From: Flammeovirgaceae bacterium BBD 1991-12
Lineage (GTDB): Bacteria > Bacteroidota > Bacteroidia > Cytophagales > Cyclobacteriaceae
Direction: 5' to 3'
DNA length: 51,987 nucleotides
NCBI GenBank assembly: GCA_001657315.1
Contig: LYSV01000029.1
Span: 1-51,987 of the forward strand
The translations under genes and the position numbers were made by a program. Positions 16,688 through 25,624 of the stretch are shown here, piece by piece; position 1 is the stretch's first letter, and each line of letters starts with the position of its first letter. The notes under the pieces are model-generated. The model was not told where the DNA came from, searched no databases, and saw nothing but the letters and a program-made list of their open reading frames with translations.

Positions 16688-17647
16688 ATGTTGGTATACG
16701 TTCTGTTTGTTGTTGGATTCGTTTTTTTGATCAAGGGTGCAGATCTTATGGTAGAAGGAGCTTCCTCTATCGGTAAGCGTTTGAATGTTTCCAGTCTCAT
16801 TATCGGTCTTACAATCGTTTCCTTTGGCACATCATTACCTGAGCTACTGGTAAACATCATTGCCAGCTACAATGATAGTCCGGATATAGGAGTTGGAAAT
16901 GTTCTGGGCAGCAATGTGGCCAACATTCTGCTGATCCTGGGTATTTCGGCCATTATCAGTCCTCTTCCCATCACAAAGAATACCTACTTTATTGAAGTTC
17001 CTTTTTCCCTCACGGCTACACTGCTGGTCGGGTTTCTGGCCAATGCCTCCATATTTGGCCGCTCTACTGAATTTGTGATCAGCAGAAATGACGGATTGGT
17101 CCTGCTGTTCTTTTTCTTTCTTTTCCTGGGGTATGTTTATATAGTTTCCAAGCAGCGAAAATCCGAGTTCTCCGCAGATGAATACAAGGTCATGTCCATG
17201 CCACGTTCCATCGTGTATATTGTACTTGGGATTGCCGGACTGTATTTCGGTGGGCTATGGGTAGTGGATGGAGCCGTTACAATGGCTCGTTTCTTTAACA
17301 TGAGTGAACATTTTATCGGACTGACGATAATTGCCATCGGCACTTCCCTGCCAGAACTCGTGACCTCTGCCGTGGCCGCCTTTAAAAGAGATACGGACAT
17401 AGCCGTAGGCAATGTAGTGGGCTCCAATATATTCAACCTCTTATGGATACTTGGACTAAGCGCCACACTTAAACCCATTCCCTATGATGTCATCTCCAAT
17501 TCGGATATTTTTATGATCATAGCCTCCAGCACAGCGCTTATCCTTGCCGTGGTGGTAGGGAAAAGACCTGTGATCAGCCGTTGGGAGGGGTTTTTCTTTC
17601 TTGTAGCCTATATCTGGTACATTGCTTTCCTTATCGAGAGGGGCTAA
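16688..17647 (+). CDS. Calcium/sodium antiporter (CaCA family, YrbG-like)
   Basis: A 319-residue membrane protein of about ten helices formed by two inverted repeats. Both alpha-repeats are present: GLTIVSFGTSLPELLVN (about 38-54) and GLTIIAIGTSLPELVTS (about 212-228), each followed by a VGNVxGSN segment (GVGNVLGSN, AVGNVVGSN). These glutamates and asparagines bind the exchanged cations. The protein exchanges Ca2+ for Na+ across the inner membrane. It is monocistronic and convergent with the lipid kinase gene. Confidence 0.94.
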   Translation: MLVYVLFVVGFVFLIKGADLMVEGASSIGKRLNVSSLIIGLTIVSFGTSLPELLVNIIASYNDSPDIGVGNVLGSNVANILLILGISAIISPLPITKNTYFIEVPFSLTATLLVGFLANASIFGRSTEFVISRNDGLVLLFFFFLFLGYVYIVSKQRKSEFSADEYKVMSMPRSIVYIVLGIAGLYFGGLWVVDGAVTMARFFNMSEHFIGLTIIAIGTSLPELVTSAVAAFKRDTDIAVGNVVGSNIFNLLWILGLSATLKPIPYDVISNSDIFMIIASSTALILAVVVGKRPVISRWEGFFFLVAYIWYIAFLIERG

Positions 17648-17660
17648 TGCCTGCTGTTCT

Positions 17661-17674
17661 CAGGACTGGTCCTG
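17661..17674. terminator. Hairpin between convergent genes
   Basis: CAGGAC-tg-GTCCTG is a perfect palindrome in the 34-nt gap between the convergent antiporter and lipid kinase genes. There is no T-run, so termination is only suggested by position. Confidence 0.3.
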
Positions 17675-17681
17675 GGGGTCG

Positions 17682-18593
17682 TTATCTGTTTGCCGGCTCC
17701 GCTTCATAAAGGAAATTGAGCTTTTTCCTTTCCAGCTCTATGATAAACGACCCGTTACCGATAAACTCACCGTCAGCTTCTATTCCCAGTGGTATTTCTG
17801 AAGAGATCTCCAGTCTGTCAGCTACCTTGTACGTTACTTCAGGGTGATCGATCTTCAGCCCCTTTCTAATCTTACGGACGTGGCTGAGGTAATCCCTGAT
17901 GGTAATATCGCCGATGATCACCACGGAAAAGCTCTCGCTGGCCAGGCTTGCTCCGGGAGCTATACATAGGCCACTGCCGAAATATTTTCCACTGGCGATC
18001 ACAAATGAATTGATCTTTCCGCTCCATTCCCATTCTTTTGTCTTCACCCTGATCTGCTGATTTTTGTAGGATAACAAGGTCAGCAGGATGGCCTTGAAAA
18101 AAGTGAAGTTACCACCAAACAGCCTTCCGGATCTGTTAACACGATGTACTACATCTACTCCCAACCCCAGGTCAGCAATGTTTACAAACTTCCTTTGTGA
18201 GTGATCGGCGAACGTAATACTCCCCAAATTGATCGGAACACCTTGTCCTGAATTGATCAGGTTGATCAACTGTTCCATATCCCCTGATACATTTACTGTT
18301 TTTGCAAAATCATTGGCCGTGCCACCAGGGAACAGACCTACCGCGCAAGTAGGATTTTGAGAACAGACAATGCCGTTGACCACCTCATGCAGGGTGCCGT
18401 CACCTCCTACGGCGATAACATGCGTAAACCCTTCATTTGCCATCTCCCGCGCAAGACTAAGGGCATGTCCCGCTTCCGAAGTATACACAACGCTAAATTC
18501 TCCCTTTAGCAGGTGCCGGTGGAGGTTAAGTTTTTTCAGGAACCTCTTTTTATTTTTGCTTCTACCGTTTACTATAAAAGCGGTCTTTATCAT
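17682..18593 (-). CDS. Diacylglycerol kinase-family lipid kinase
   Basis: About 303 residues from the ATG at 18593 (start MIKTAFIVNGRSKNKKRF). A longer frame reaches 18671, but its first 26 residues are low-complexity polar sequence not seen in the family, while the chosen start gives the usual first strand. The nucleotide site is VGGDGTLHEVVNG (about 60-72) and the downstream LFPGGTANDFAKT completes the catalytic domain; the C-terminal beta-sandwich ends with GIEADGEFIGNG. The family phosphorylates diacylglycerol, sphingoid bases or related lipids; substrate unknown here. Confidence 0.9.
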   Translation of the reverse strand: MIKTAFIVNGRSKNKKRFLKKLNLHRHLLKGEFSVVYTSEAGHALSLAREMANEGFTHVIAVGGDGTLHEVVNGIVCSQNPTCAVGLFPGGTANDFAKTVNVSGDMEQLINLINSGQGVPINLGSITFADHSQRKFVNIADLGLGVDVVHRVNRSGRLFGGNFTFFKAILLTLLSYKNQQIRVKTKEWEWSGKINSFVIASGKYFGSGLCIAPGASLASESFSVVIIGDITIRDYLSHVRKIRKGLKIDHPEVTYKVADRLEISSEIPLGIEADGEFIGNGSFIIELERKKLNFLYEAEPANR

Positions 18594-18725
18594 GTTATCA
18601 GAAGTTAGCCGTTGGGGGAAACTGGACGTCTTACTCGTTTTTGGACCTGGACAGGCTTTCCAATCTTTCAAAGATAGTAAAAGAGATTATGTACTTTCCA
18701 ATCCAACTGCCTGAGAGACCAGAGA

Positions 18726-18897
18726 AAACGCATCTAACTTGTTCATGACTTACCTTTTTGAATGGTTAATAAACCGCTAAGACGCCCCAAAAGCTTTTGT
18801 GGACGCAAAGCAGACATAAACAAGGATGCATTTTGATGTAAAGCAACTCTTTCTTAGCGTCTCATGCGTCTCCACGGTTAAAAACCAAGATGCGTTT
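18726..18897. repeat. MITE-like inverted-repeat element, copy A
   Basis: Outer arms AAACGCATCT (18726-18735) and AGATGCGTTT (18888-18897) are a perfect 10-nt inverted repeat. Inside them lie AACCGCTAAGACGC (18772-18785) and, inverted, GCGTCTCCACGGTT (18866-18879, 10 of 14), plus CTTAGCGTCT at 18853-18862. No reading frame fills the centre. The ACCGC-AAGACGC motif recurs in copy B at 36891-37009. It occupies most of the gene-free stretch 18594-18929 between the lipid kinase and a lipoprotein gene. Confidence 0.65.
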
Positions 18898-18929
18898 GTC
18901 CTGCGTGGACGACAGGGGTAAGTAATGTA

Positions 18930-19505
18930 TTAGTCGAAATCCAGTTTACCCACCACTTCAAATCTTACAGTGTCCTGAAGGATCATTTTTTGAGTTCCAT
19001 CGATTTTATAGCCTTTCAAAAGCAGCTTTTCACTGATGTCCTCAAAGGTCAGCGATAGTTTTCTGCTGCTGATGTAGATGGGATTTTGTTCTACCCACAA
19101 GGCTTCCATCTTTCTGAGGTTTTTGATCTCGTTGAGGTAGTAGAGTTTTAAGTATTTAACCTCGGCCTCCCTGCTGTCTGTAGCCAGTGTTCTTATAGTC
19201 AGGTTACTGTTGGTGTCATCAGCAACGGAGCTGGTATACAAGCCCCTGAGCATGGCCTTGTTGATATCGGTTTTTTTAAAAATACTCAGCTCATTGACCC
19301 ATTGCAGGCTGTCTGGCACAAAATCCTTTTCCGACGAGTCGGAATCTATCCGGGCCTGTTTGATCAACCTTGCGCCACGGATGGTCAGGAGATTTTGCTG
19401 AGCGGATATCAGACTGTCAACGTCGTAGTACATTACTACCCGGTCACGCTGCTGACCGGAGCAGCCAAGCAACAGAGGAAAAACAATCAGAAAGACTATT
19501 CTCAT
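18930..19505 (-). CDS. Uncharacterised lipoprotein cotranscribed with gpmI
   Basis: A 191-residue lipoprotein: signal peptide with lipobox LLLGC (C15). The mature chain begins VVMYYDVDSLISAQ and is mixed helix/strand, with a helical centre (VKYLKLYYLNEIKNLRKMEA) and a beta-rich end (KMILQDTVRFEVVGKLDFD). I do not recognise a domain, though short lipoproteins of this pattern recur in Cytophagales. The start ATG overlaps the gpmI stop (ATGA, 4 nt), so the two are translated from one message; a functional link to glycolysis is not obvious. Confidence 0.75.
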   Translation of the reverse strand: MRIVFLIVFPLLLGCSGQQRDRVVMYYDVDSLISAQQNLLTIRGARLIKQARIDSDSSEKDFVPDSLQWVNELSIFKKTDINKAMLRGLYTSSVADDTNSNLTIRTLATDSREAEVKYLKLYYLNEIKNLRKMEALWVEQNPIYISSRKLSLTFEDISEKLLLKGYKIDGTQKMILQDTVRFEVVGKLDFD

Positions 19506-21025
19506 TCAACCAAAACTTCGCCCGTCATTTCTGCCGGTATTTCCAACCCCATGAACTTTAAAATAGTGGGAGCCAGGTCACCAAGTTTACCATCTTTTAC
19601 AGCCCCACTGTATTCATTATCCGCAATAATGCAGGGCACAAGGTTGGTAGTATGGGCAGTGTGAGGGCTTCCGTCGGGGTTGATCATGATATCGGAGTTG
19701 CCATGGTCCGCTATGATGATCGTCAGATAATTATTTTTAAGAGCAGTATCCACTACAGCCTTTGCACATTGATCTACGGTTTCACAGGCCTTCACAGCCG
19801 CTTCAAACACACCGGTATGCCCTACCATATCCGGATTGGCAAAATTGAGACAGACGAAATCCGGCCATCCTGCCTCAAGTTCAGGGATGATCCTGTCGCG
19901 AATGTCCGTGGCACTCATCTCAGGCTGCAGATCATAGGTAGCTACTTTGGGAGAAGGGCAAAGGATCCGCTTTTCGTCCTTAAACTCCTCCTCACGGCCG
20001 CCTGAAAAGAAAAAGGTGACATGTGGATACTTTTCAGTTTCAGCAATACGGATCTGATTTTTATCATATCGTTCGAGTATCTCACCCAGCGTATTATTCA
20101 GGTTGTCCTTTTCAAATATCACCTTTACTCCCTTAAAGGTCTCATCATACCTGGCCATGGTCACATAGTGAAGATCCAGCTTATGCATGTTCTGTTCATG
20201 GAAGTCTTGCTGGGTCAGTGCCATTGTGATCTGCCTGCCACGGTCAGTTCTGAAGTTGAAGCATATCACAACATCTCCATTCTCGATTCTTGCTACGGGA
20301 GTTCCATTTTCATCAACCATGGCAATGGGTTTAATGAATTCATCGGTAACGTCATTATCATAGCTGGCCTGCATAGCTTCAGAAATATCTGTTGCCACTA
20401 CGCCTTCTCCGTTTACAAGGAGATCATAGGCAAGTTTTACTCTTTCCCATCTCTTGTCACGGTCCATGGCATAGTACCTGCCTACAACCGAGGCAATTTT
20501 GCCTGTGGTAACACTCAGGTGATCCTCCACTTCCTTCAGATAAGCCTTCCCGCCATTGGGATCGGTGTCCCGTCCGTCCATGAACGCATGAACATAGACC
20601 TTTTCAAGTCCATATCCTGCAGCTATAGTGCAGAGCCCTTTCAGATGATTGATATGGGAGTGCACCCCCCCGTCAGATACCAGTCCGATCAGATGAACTT
20701 TTTTGTTTTCAGCCTTCGCCAGTGAAAACACTTCCTGTACCACGGCATTGTTATCTATGGTTTTTTCTTCAAAGGCCTTGTTGATCTTTACCAGGTCCTG
20801 ATATACGATCCGGCCGGCACCTATGTTCATGTGGCCTACCTCTGAATTCCCCATCTGTCCGTCTGGCAAACCAACCGCAAGGCCGGAAGCTTCCAGCCTG
20901 CTATTGGGATATTTTGAATAACAGGAATCTACAAAGGGAGTGTTGGCCTTGGCTATGGCGGATACCTCAGGATTGGTACCGAGACCCCAGCCATCCAGTA
21001 TCATCAGGAGTACTTTTTTATTCAT
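19502..21025 (-). CDS. gpmI: 2,3-bisphosphoglycerate-independent phosphoglycerate mutase
   Basis: 507 residues from the ATG at 21025; an upstream extension to 21100 adds 25 residues not found in the family. The enzyme interconverts 3- and 2-phosphoglycerate in glycolysis with two Mn2+ ions. Visible ligands: D11 in LMILDGWG, catalytic S61 in GQMGNSEVGH, HAFMDGRDTDP in the phosphotransferase insert, NFANPDMVGHTG and ADHGNSD near the C-terminus. Length is normal (about 510). It overlaps the downstream lipoprotein gene by 4 nt. Confidence 0.96.
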   Translation of the reverse strand: MNKKVLLMILDGWGLGTNPEVSAIAKANTPFVDSCYSKYPNSRLEASGLAVGLPDGQMGNSEVGHMNIGAGRIVYQDLVKINKAFEEKTIDNNAVVQEVFSLAKAENKKVHLIGLVSDGGVHSHINHLKGLCTIAAGYGLEKVYVHAFMDGRDTDPNGGKAYLKEVEDHLSVTTGKIASVVGRYYAMDRDKRWERVKLAYDLLVNGEGVVATDISEAMQASYDNDVTDEFIKPIAMVDENGTPVARIENGDVVICFNFRTDRGRQITMALTQQDFHEQNMHKLDLHYVTMARYDETFKGVKVIFEKDNLNNTLGEILERYDKNQIRIAETEKYPHVTFFFSGGREEEFKDEKRILCPSPKVATYDLQPEMSATDIRDRIIPELEAGWPDFVCLNFANPDMVGHTGVFEAAVKACETVDQCAKAVVDTALKNNYLTIIIADHGNSDIMINPDGSPHTAHTTNLVPCIIADNEYSGAVKDGKLGDLAPTILKFMGLEIPAEMTGEVLVE

Positions 21026-21158
21026 TGTGAAACGGAGTTGTGAGCTGCAAACAACGGTAATTTTGAGGTGGTTATCAACGATGATAATAAAAACATTCAC
21101 GACGTTTGTTGGTGTAAGGTCTATATTTTACTTGCATCCACAAGGGCACGAAAAAACC

Positions 21159-21190
21159 TTTGTATAAGAACTAAAACGTTCGTACTTTTG
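21159..21190 (+). promoter_or_regulatory. Bacteroidota promoter for the DUF4160/DUF2442 pair
   Basis: TTTG (21159-21162) and TACTTTTG (21183-21190), a full match to TAnnTTTG, are 20 nt apart, the consensus spacing for the Bacteroidota housekeeping sigma factor. Transcription would start near 21197, about 16 nt before the TTG start codon. Confidence 0.7.
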
Positions 21191-21212
21191 TTATCTAACC
21201 AGACAACATAAT

Positions 21213-21446
21213 TTGCCAACACTTAAAATCATAGATTCGATCAAAATAGACATGTATGCCCGGGAACACCCACCACCACATTTTCACGCTATCTATGCAG
21301 AATACGAAGAGTTGATTGAAATCAGGACATTGTTTACATATGCCGGAAGTTTGCCAAAAGCTCAACGTAAGAAGGTTATTGAATGGGCTGAAACAAGGCA
21401 AGAATATCTGATGCAGAATTTTCAGCGTTTAAATCCACGGTTATGA
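21213..21446 (+). CDS. DUF4160 protein, probable toxin of a two-gene module
   Basis: A 77-residue protein opening MPTLKIIDSIKIDMYAREH, then PPPHFHA, the hallmark of DUF4160 (MPTI...I.MY..DH.PPHFHA). The start is TTG at 21213; it is chosen because it gives exactly the family N-terminus. The C-terminal half contains SLPKAQRKKVIEWAETRQEYL. DUF4160 genes are usually followed by DUF2442 genes and the pair is predicted to be a toxin-antitoxin system, though the activity is unproven. It overlaps its partner by 4 nt (ATGA). Confidence 0.85.
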   Translation: MPTLKIIDSIKIDMYAREHPPPHFHAIYAEYEELIEIRTLFTYAGSLPKAQRKKVIEWAETRQEYLMQNFQRLNPRL

Positions 21447-21964
21447 GAAAGAAACCCAGTATACCGCGAATTGTAAAAATTAAAAAAATTCAAGGATTGA
21501 AGGTCTATTGCATGTTCAACAATGGCGAAAACAGGCTGTTGGATTTTGAACGGATTTTCAAAGAATGGGAAATAGGTGGAGATGATATTGAATACCTACT
21601 TTTAAAACCCGGGGAATTTAAAAAAGTAGAATTAAGGAATTATACACTGTCGTGGAACAATATTCCGGTCAAATTAATGGCAGAGGACGGTAGTGAAGAA
21701 ATTCATCCTTATGAACTTAGTCCTGATGAACTTTTCAGACTAAGTGAGCCTGTTGAACCATCCGGTTCCGAGAAATTTGGAAACCTAATTAGATCAGCCA
21801 GACTTAAAGCAGGACTAACACAGGAACAATTGGCACAAAGAAGCGGAACTACCCGGTTCTACATCTCAAGACTCGAGAACAATCACACTGATGTTGAACT
21901 TTCGACCTTCAGAAAAATAGTAGAAGCAGGCTTAGGAAAACACTTCAGGCTAATAATAGAGTAA
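21443..21964 (+). CDS. DUF2442-HTH fusion, probable antitoxin
   Basis: A 173-residue fusion. Residues about 1-100 are DUF2442: IVKIKKIQGLKVYCMFNNGE, then LLDFERIF, LKPGEFKKVEL and TLSWNNIPVKLMAEDGSEEI. Residues about 110-165 are an Xre HTH: LIRSARLKAGLTQEQLAQ, then SGTTRFYISRLENNHTDVEL. DUF2442 binds or accompanies DUF4160, and the HTH would repress the shared promoter. Usual DUF2442 proteins are about 80-100 residues without an HTH, so the fusion puts both antitoxin roles in one chain. Confidence 0.85.
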   Translation: MRKKPSIPRIVKIKKIQGLKVYCMFNNGENRLLDFERIFKEWEIGGDDIEYLLLKPGEFKKVELRNYTLSWNNIPVKLMAEDGSEEIHPYELSPDELFRLSEPVEPSGSEKFGNLIRSARLKAGLTQEQLAQRSGTTRFYISRLENNHTDVELSTFRKIVEAGLGKHFRLIIE

Positions 21965-22060
21965 CTTATGGCAATATTGCCGTAAAAATAATAGTTGCAT
22001 GTAACCATCAGCCGGTCTAAGCTGCTAATTTTATGGCTATAGATCCAGTCCCTATAGTAT

Positions 22061-23431
22061 ATGGCTAAGGTCAAGACATCTTTTTTCTGTCAAAATTGTG
22101 GATATGAGTCCGCTAAATGGCTGGGCAAATGCCCTTCCTGCAACTCGTGGAACACCTTTGTAGAGGAAAAGATCCAGAGTGCTTCCAGCAAAAATGAGTG
22201 GAAAGCTTCACCCAATGGCAGAACTGCCCGGCCTGCACTGGTCACTGAGATTGTTGCTTCAAAGGAGTCAAGGCTCAGCAGCAATGACAGTGAGCTGAAC
22301 AGAGTGCTGGGTGGGGGCATAGTTCCAGGATCAGTGGTGCTGATAGCAGGGGAGCCTGGCATAGGCAAATCTACTCTTATGCTGCAGATTGCCCTGGCCA
22401 TACAGCAGCAGACGCTTTATGTATCCGGTGAGGAGAGCGAAGAGCAGATAAAGATGCGGGCGGACAGGATGAAGGATAAACTGACCTCGGAGCAATGTTA
22501 CATTCTGGCAGAAACCTCCACAGACAATATCTTCGATCAGCTGGAGCAGTTAAAACCCGATCTGGTGATCATTGATTCCGTCCAAACGTTGCATTCAAAT
22601 CATATAGATTCGGCGGCTGGCAGTGTTTCTCAGGTAAAACAGTGTACAGCGGAGATCATTAAGTTTGCCAAACAAACTGCCACCCCGGTCTTTCTGGTAG
22701 GCCACATTACCAAGGAGGGTGCCATAGCAGGCCCCAAGGTACTGGAGCATATGGTAGACACTGTGTTGCAGTTTGAAGGAGACCGGCACCTGACCTACCG
22801 CATACTAAGGACTACCAAAAACCGCTTTGGCTCCACTTCCGAACTGGGGATATATGAAATGCTCGGTTCAGGCCTGAGGGAGGTGTCCAATCCTTCCGAA
22901 ATACTGATATCACAAAAAGATGCAGACATCAGTGGTGTGACCATTGGCGCTACCATGGAGGGCAACCGGCCCCTGCTGATAGAGATACAGGCATTGGTGA
23001 GTAATGCAGCCTATGGCACTCCACAACGTACCTCTACAGGTTTTGATGGCAGGAGATTGAACATGTTACTGGCTGTGTTGGAAAAGCGCTGTGGTTTCCG
23101 GTTGGGTTTGCAGGATGTTTTCCTGAATATGGCCGGGGGTGTGAAAGTGGAGGACCCGGCGATTGACCTGGCTGTGTGCGCAGCTATCGTTTCTTCCCTG
23201 GAGGAGATCACGATATCGGAAAAGGTGTGTTTTGCGGCGGAGGTAGGTCTGGGAGGCGAGCTGCGCGGGGTGAATCGTCTTGACGCCAGGATCTCTGAAG
23301 CCGAAAAGCTGGGATTTGAAGAGATCTATATTTCGAAATATGGGACCAGGGGGCTGAATACTGAAAAACGCAATATCAATATAAAGGCTTTTGCCAAAAT
23401 GACTCATGTTTTTGAAGATCTGTTTGGCTAA
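22061..23431 (+). CDS. radA: DNA repair protein RadA
   Basis: A 456-residue RecA-like ATPase that promotes branch migration in recombination. N-terminal C4 zinc ribbon C10, C13, C24, C27; Walker A GEPGIGKST (97-105); the RadA-specific KNRFGS motif near 250; and a C-terminal Lon-like domain (GFDGRRLNMLLAVLEKRCG, FLNMAGGVKVEDPAIDLAVC, then FAAEVGLGGELRGV). All parts are intact and length is normal. It is monocistronic, 96 nt after the DUF2442 gene. Confidence 0.96.
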   Translation: MAKVKTSFFCQNCGYESAKWLGKCPSCNSWNTFVEEKIQSASSKNEWKASPNGRTARPALVTEIVASKESRLSSNDSELNRVLGGGIVPGSVVLIAGEPGIGKSTLMLQIALAIQQQTLYVSGEESEEQIKMRADRMKDKLTSEQCYILAETSTDNIFDQLEQLKPDLVIIDSVQTLHSNHIDSAAGSVSQVKQCTAEIIKFAKQTATPVFLVGHITKEGAIAGPKVLEHMVDTVLQFEGDRHLTYRILRTTKNRFGSTSELGIYEMLGSGLREVSNPSEILISQKDADISGVTIGATMEGNRPLLIEIQALVSNAAYGTPQRTSTGFDGRRLNMLLAVLEKRCGFRLGLQDVFLNMAGGVKVEDPAIDLAVCAAIVSSLEEITISEKVCFAAEVGLGGELRGVNRLDARISEAEKLGFEEIYISKYGTRGLNTEKRNINIKAFAKMTHVFEDLFG

Positions 23432-23445
23432 GGAGGCCCTGCAGA

Positions 23446-24684
23446 TCAGCGAATTACCTGCTGCACCATCTTTTTTGGCAGTACCTTAATGATCCGTTTA
23501 TACCCAAGAAATTCAGCCGGCAATTTTATTACTCTCAACACCGGCAAGGTCCCTATCACTTCCAGTAGCTCTGAACTGATCATAGCCCGTGTATTTTCAT
23601 CCGGCTCCGATACCGAAGCCTGACGCAGATGCTCCACAAGGCTTCTGCTCTCCCTGATCCTATGGACAATTTCACTTTCATAGGCTGAAAGCATATCGTT
23701 GAGTCTTCTTAAAAAGCTTTCCGCAATGACCTCACCATCCAGTCTGTTGGCTATTTCGTGCAGCGTGCTCCAGAAATCCAGAAAGAAACCTTCCACCGCC
23801 AGCATACTCAGCTCGCGGTCCATATCCGAAAGGCCCAGCATTCGGGCAAAATCTCCGATAAAGCCTATTTCAAGGTCATCCAGTTCCTTATCAGACCAAA
23901 TGGTAAGGATGGACAGCTCCAGCAGGAACTTTTTTAACACCCATGAGTCAGAATCTTCGATGGTTATCTTTTGGATGCCGATGCCATGTTCGAGGTACTC
24001 CCTTGCTATGCGTTTCTTTTCTTCCTGTAGAAAGTTGTTGGCAATGAAGAACTCAAACAATTCACGCTCTTCTTTCACTACCGAATTATTGGCATGTGCC
24101 GCCGCCGCAATAACCTTAAGGGTGGTAAGGCTTATCTCCTCCCTCAGGGAGCGAAGATACTCCAGTAGAATATCATCTCCCGCGGCAATGCAGTAAAGTC
24201 TGAAAAGATAGACATCAACGAATAACTGGGTATTGTTGAAAAAAGACGCCCAGATGTTACCCTTTCCTTTCTTTATGAGCTTTGAGATCCTCCGGTCCAC
24301 CAGTGACTCACATAACCGTTCTATATTCTTTTCCCTGCCCAGCCAGTTTCTGACTGATAGGGTGAGGTCCGGGAAGAGCCCTTTGTAGAAAGTATAGATC
24401 GACTGTATACATTGCTCGATGTCATGACCGTTTGCAGGCCCACGGGAGATGGAATAAATGTTTACAAGGCCATCGACAAGCTGGATTTTGGAGATATTGG
24501 CCGGAGAAAGTTGTACATTGGAGTCCTTGCTGAGCACAGGAATACCATACATGAGGCCGGTAGGCTGCACCAGGTGATAGACCGGTTCATCAGGATGGCG
24601 GTATTCCTTCAGTCTGTTACTTTTATCATTCGACAGATGATGCTGCACTACGTTCCTGAACCAGCCTTTTTTTGAAGGATCCAT
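23446..24684 (-). CDS. LETM1-related/TerB-like protein
   Basis: A 412-residue protein starting MDPSKKGWFRNVVQHH. The middle (about 180-320) is helical and acidic, with KEERELFEFFIAN and IWSDKELDDLEIGFIGDFAR, resembling TerB/LETM1-like helical bundles, and the end runs GTLPVLRVIKLPAEFLGYKR, then IIKVLPKKM. I recall a Bacteroidota family called LETM1-related biofilm-associated protein with this layout; the match is from memory. There is no signal peptide. It lies 31 nt after the class IV aminotransferase stop on the same strand and may belong to that transcription unit. Confidence 0.55.
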   Translation of the reverse strand: MDPSKKGWFRNVVQHHLSNDKSNRLKEYRHPDEPVYHLVQPTGLMYGIPVLSKDSNVQLSPANISKIQLVDGLVNIYSISRGPANGHDIEQCIQSIYTFYKGLFPDLTLSVRNWLGREKNIERLCESLVDRRISKLIKKGKGNIWASFFNNTQLFVDVYLFRLYCIAAGDDILLEYLRSLREEISLTTLKVIAAAAHANNSVVKEERELFEFFIANNFLQEEKKRIAREYLEHGIGIQKITIEDSDSWVLKKFLLELSILTIWSDKELDDLEIGFIGDFARMLGLSDMDRELSMLAVEGFFLDFWSTLHEIANRLDGEVIAESFLRRLNDMLSAYESEIVHRIRESRSLVEHLRQASVSEPDENTRAMISSELLEVIGTLPVLRVIKLPAEFLGYKRIIKVLPKKMVQQVIR

Positions 24685-24715
24685 CTAAAAACACATTCAA
24701 TTTCCAAAAAACCCA

Positions 24716-25624
24716 TCACCTGGGGATGGTTACTCCATTCTCACTTGCCAGATCACGGTATGAATTCATTATTCGTAGTGTAATATCGCCGGGTTTTTCA
24801 GAGCCGATTTTCCTACCGTCAATAGCCAGTACAGGTGTAATCTCCCCCATAGAGCCCGTCACAAAGGCTTCATCAGCACTATACATTTCCGAAATGGAGA
24901 TCCTTTTTTCTGCAATGGGTATGTCATGGTTACAGGCAAGAGCAATAACGTTGGCCCGGGTGATCCCCGGCAGACAACTGTCTGCAAAAGGTGTTTTTAT
25001 ACTTCCGGCTTTCACAAAGAAAATGTTCGTTGCATTCGTTTCAGAAACAAATCCGTCAACGTCCAGCATTACCGCATCCTCTACCCCTGCCAGGTTGGCT
25101 TCGATTTTTGCCAGAATATTGTTGATAAGGTTGTTATGATGAATTTTTGAATCAATACATTGTGGAGGATTCCTGCGAATGGAGGACGTAATAAGCTGAA
25201 TACCTTCTGCGGCATATACTGGTTTTTTCCATTCTGCCAGCACGATCAGCGTAAGACCATACTGATTGAATTCCGGGCTCATGCCGGAGGTTACCTTTTT
25301 ACCGCGGGTAAGGGTAAGCCTGATGTGTGATTCATCATACATTCCATTGGCGTTCAACGTTTTAAAGATCTCCTTCCGCAGATGATCTTTGGAGGGAATG
25401 TCTTTAAAGGCCATAGCACGAGCCGAATCGATCATTCGTTGCAGATGCTCTTCCAGCATGAACACCTTGCCATTATAAATACGTATCCCCTCCCATACGG
25501 CGTCTCCACCCTGAACAGCGCTGTCAAAAACGCTTATTCTTGCCTCCTCACGAGGCAGTAGTTCTCCGTTAATATTGATAAGGATGTTTTCATTGCGTGG
25601 GTCTGGTAAGGAAATTCTGTTCAT
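24716..25624 (-). CDS. Class IV aminotransferase (branched-chain or D-amino-acid type)
   Basis: A 302-residue PLP enzyme. Markers: INGELLPREEARISVFD at the start, GDAVWEGIRIYNG, the catalytic lysine in CIDSKIHHNNLIN, FVSETNATNIFF, and TGSMGEITPV near the end. The fold is that of branched-chain and D-amino-acid transaminases and aminodeoxychorismate lyase; the motif set leans to the IlvE type but substrate cannot be fixed. Its ATG overlaps the stop of the preceding sulfotransferase gene by 1 nt, so the two are coupled. Confidence 0.9.
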   Translation of the reverse strand: MNRISLPDPRNENILININGELLPREEARISVFDSAVQGGDAVWEGIRIYNGKVFMLEEHLQRMIDSARAMAFKDIPSKDHLRKEIFKTLNANGMYDESHIRLTLTRGKKVTSGMSPEFNQYGLTLIVLAEWKKPVYAAEGIQLITSSIRRNPPQCIDSKIHHNNLINNILAKIEANLAGVEDAVMLDVDGFVSETNATNIFFVKAGSIKTPFADSCLPGITRANVIALACNHDIPIAEKRISISEMYSADEAFVTGSMGEITPVLAIDGRKIGSEKPGDITLRIMNSYRDLASENGVTIPR

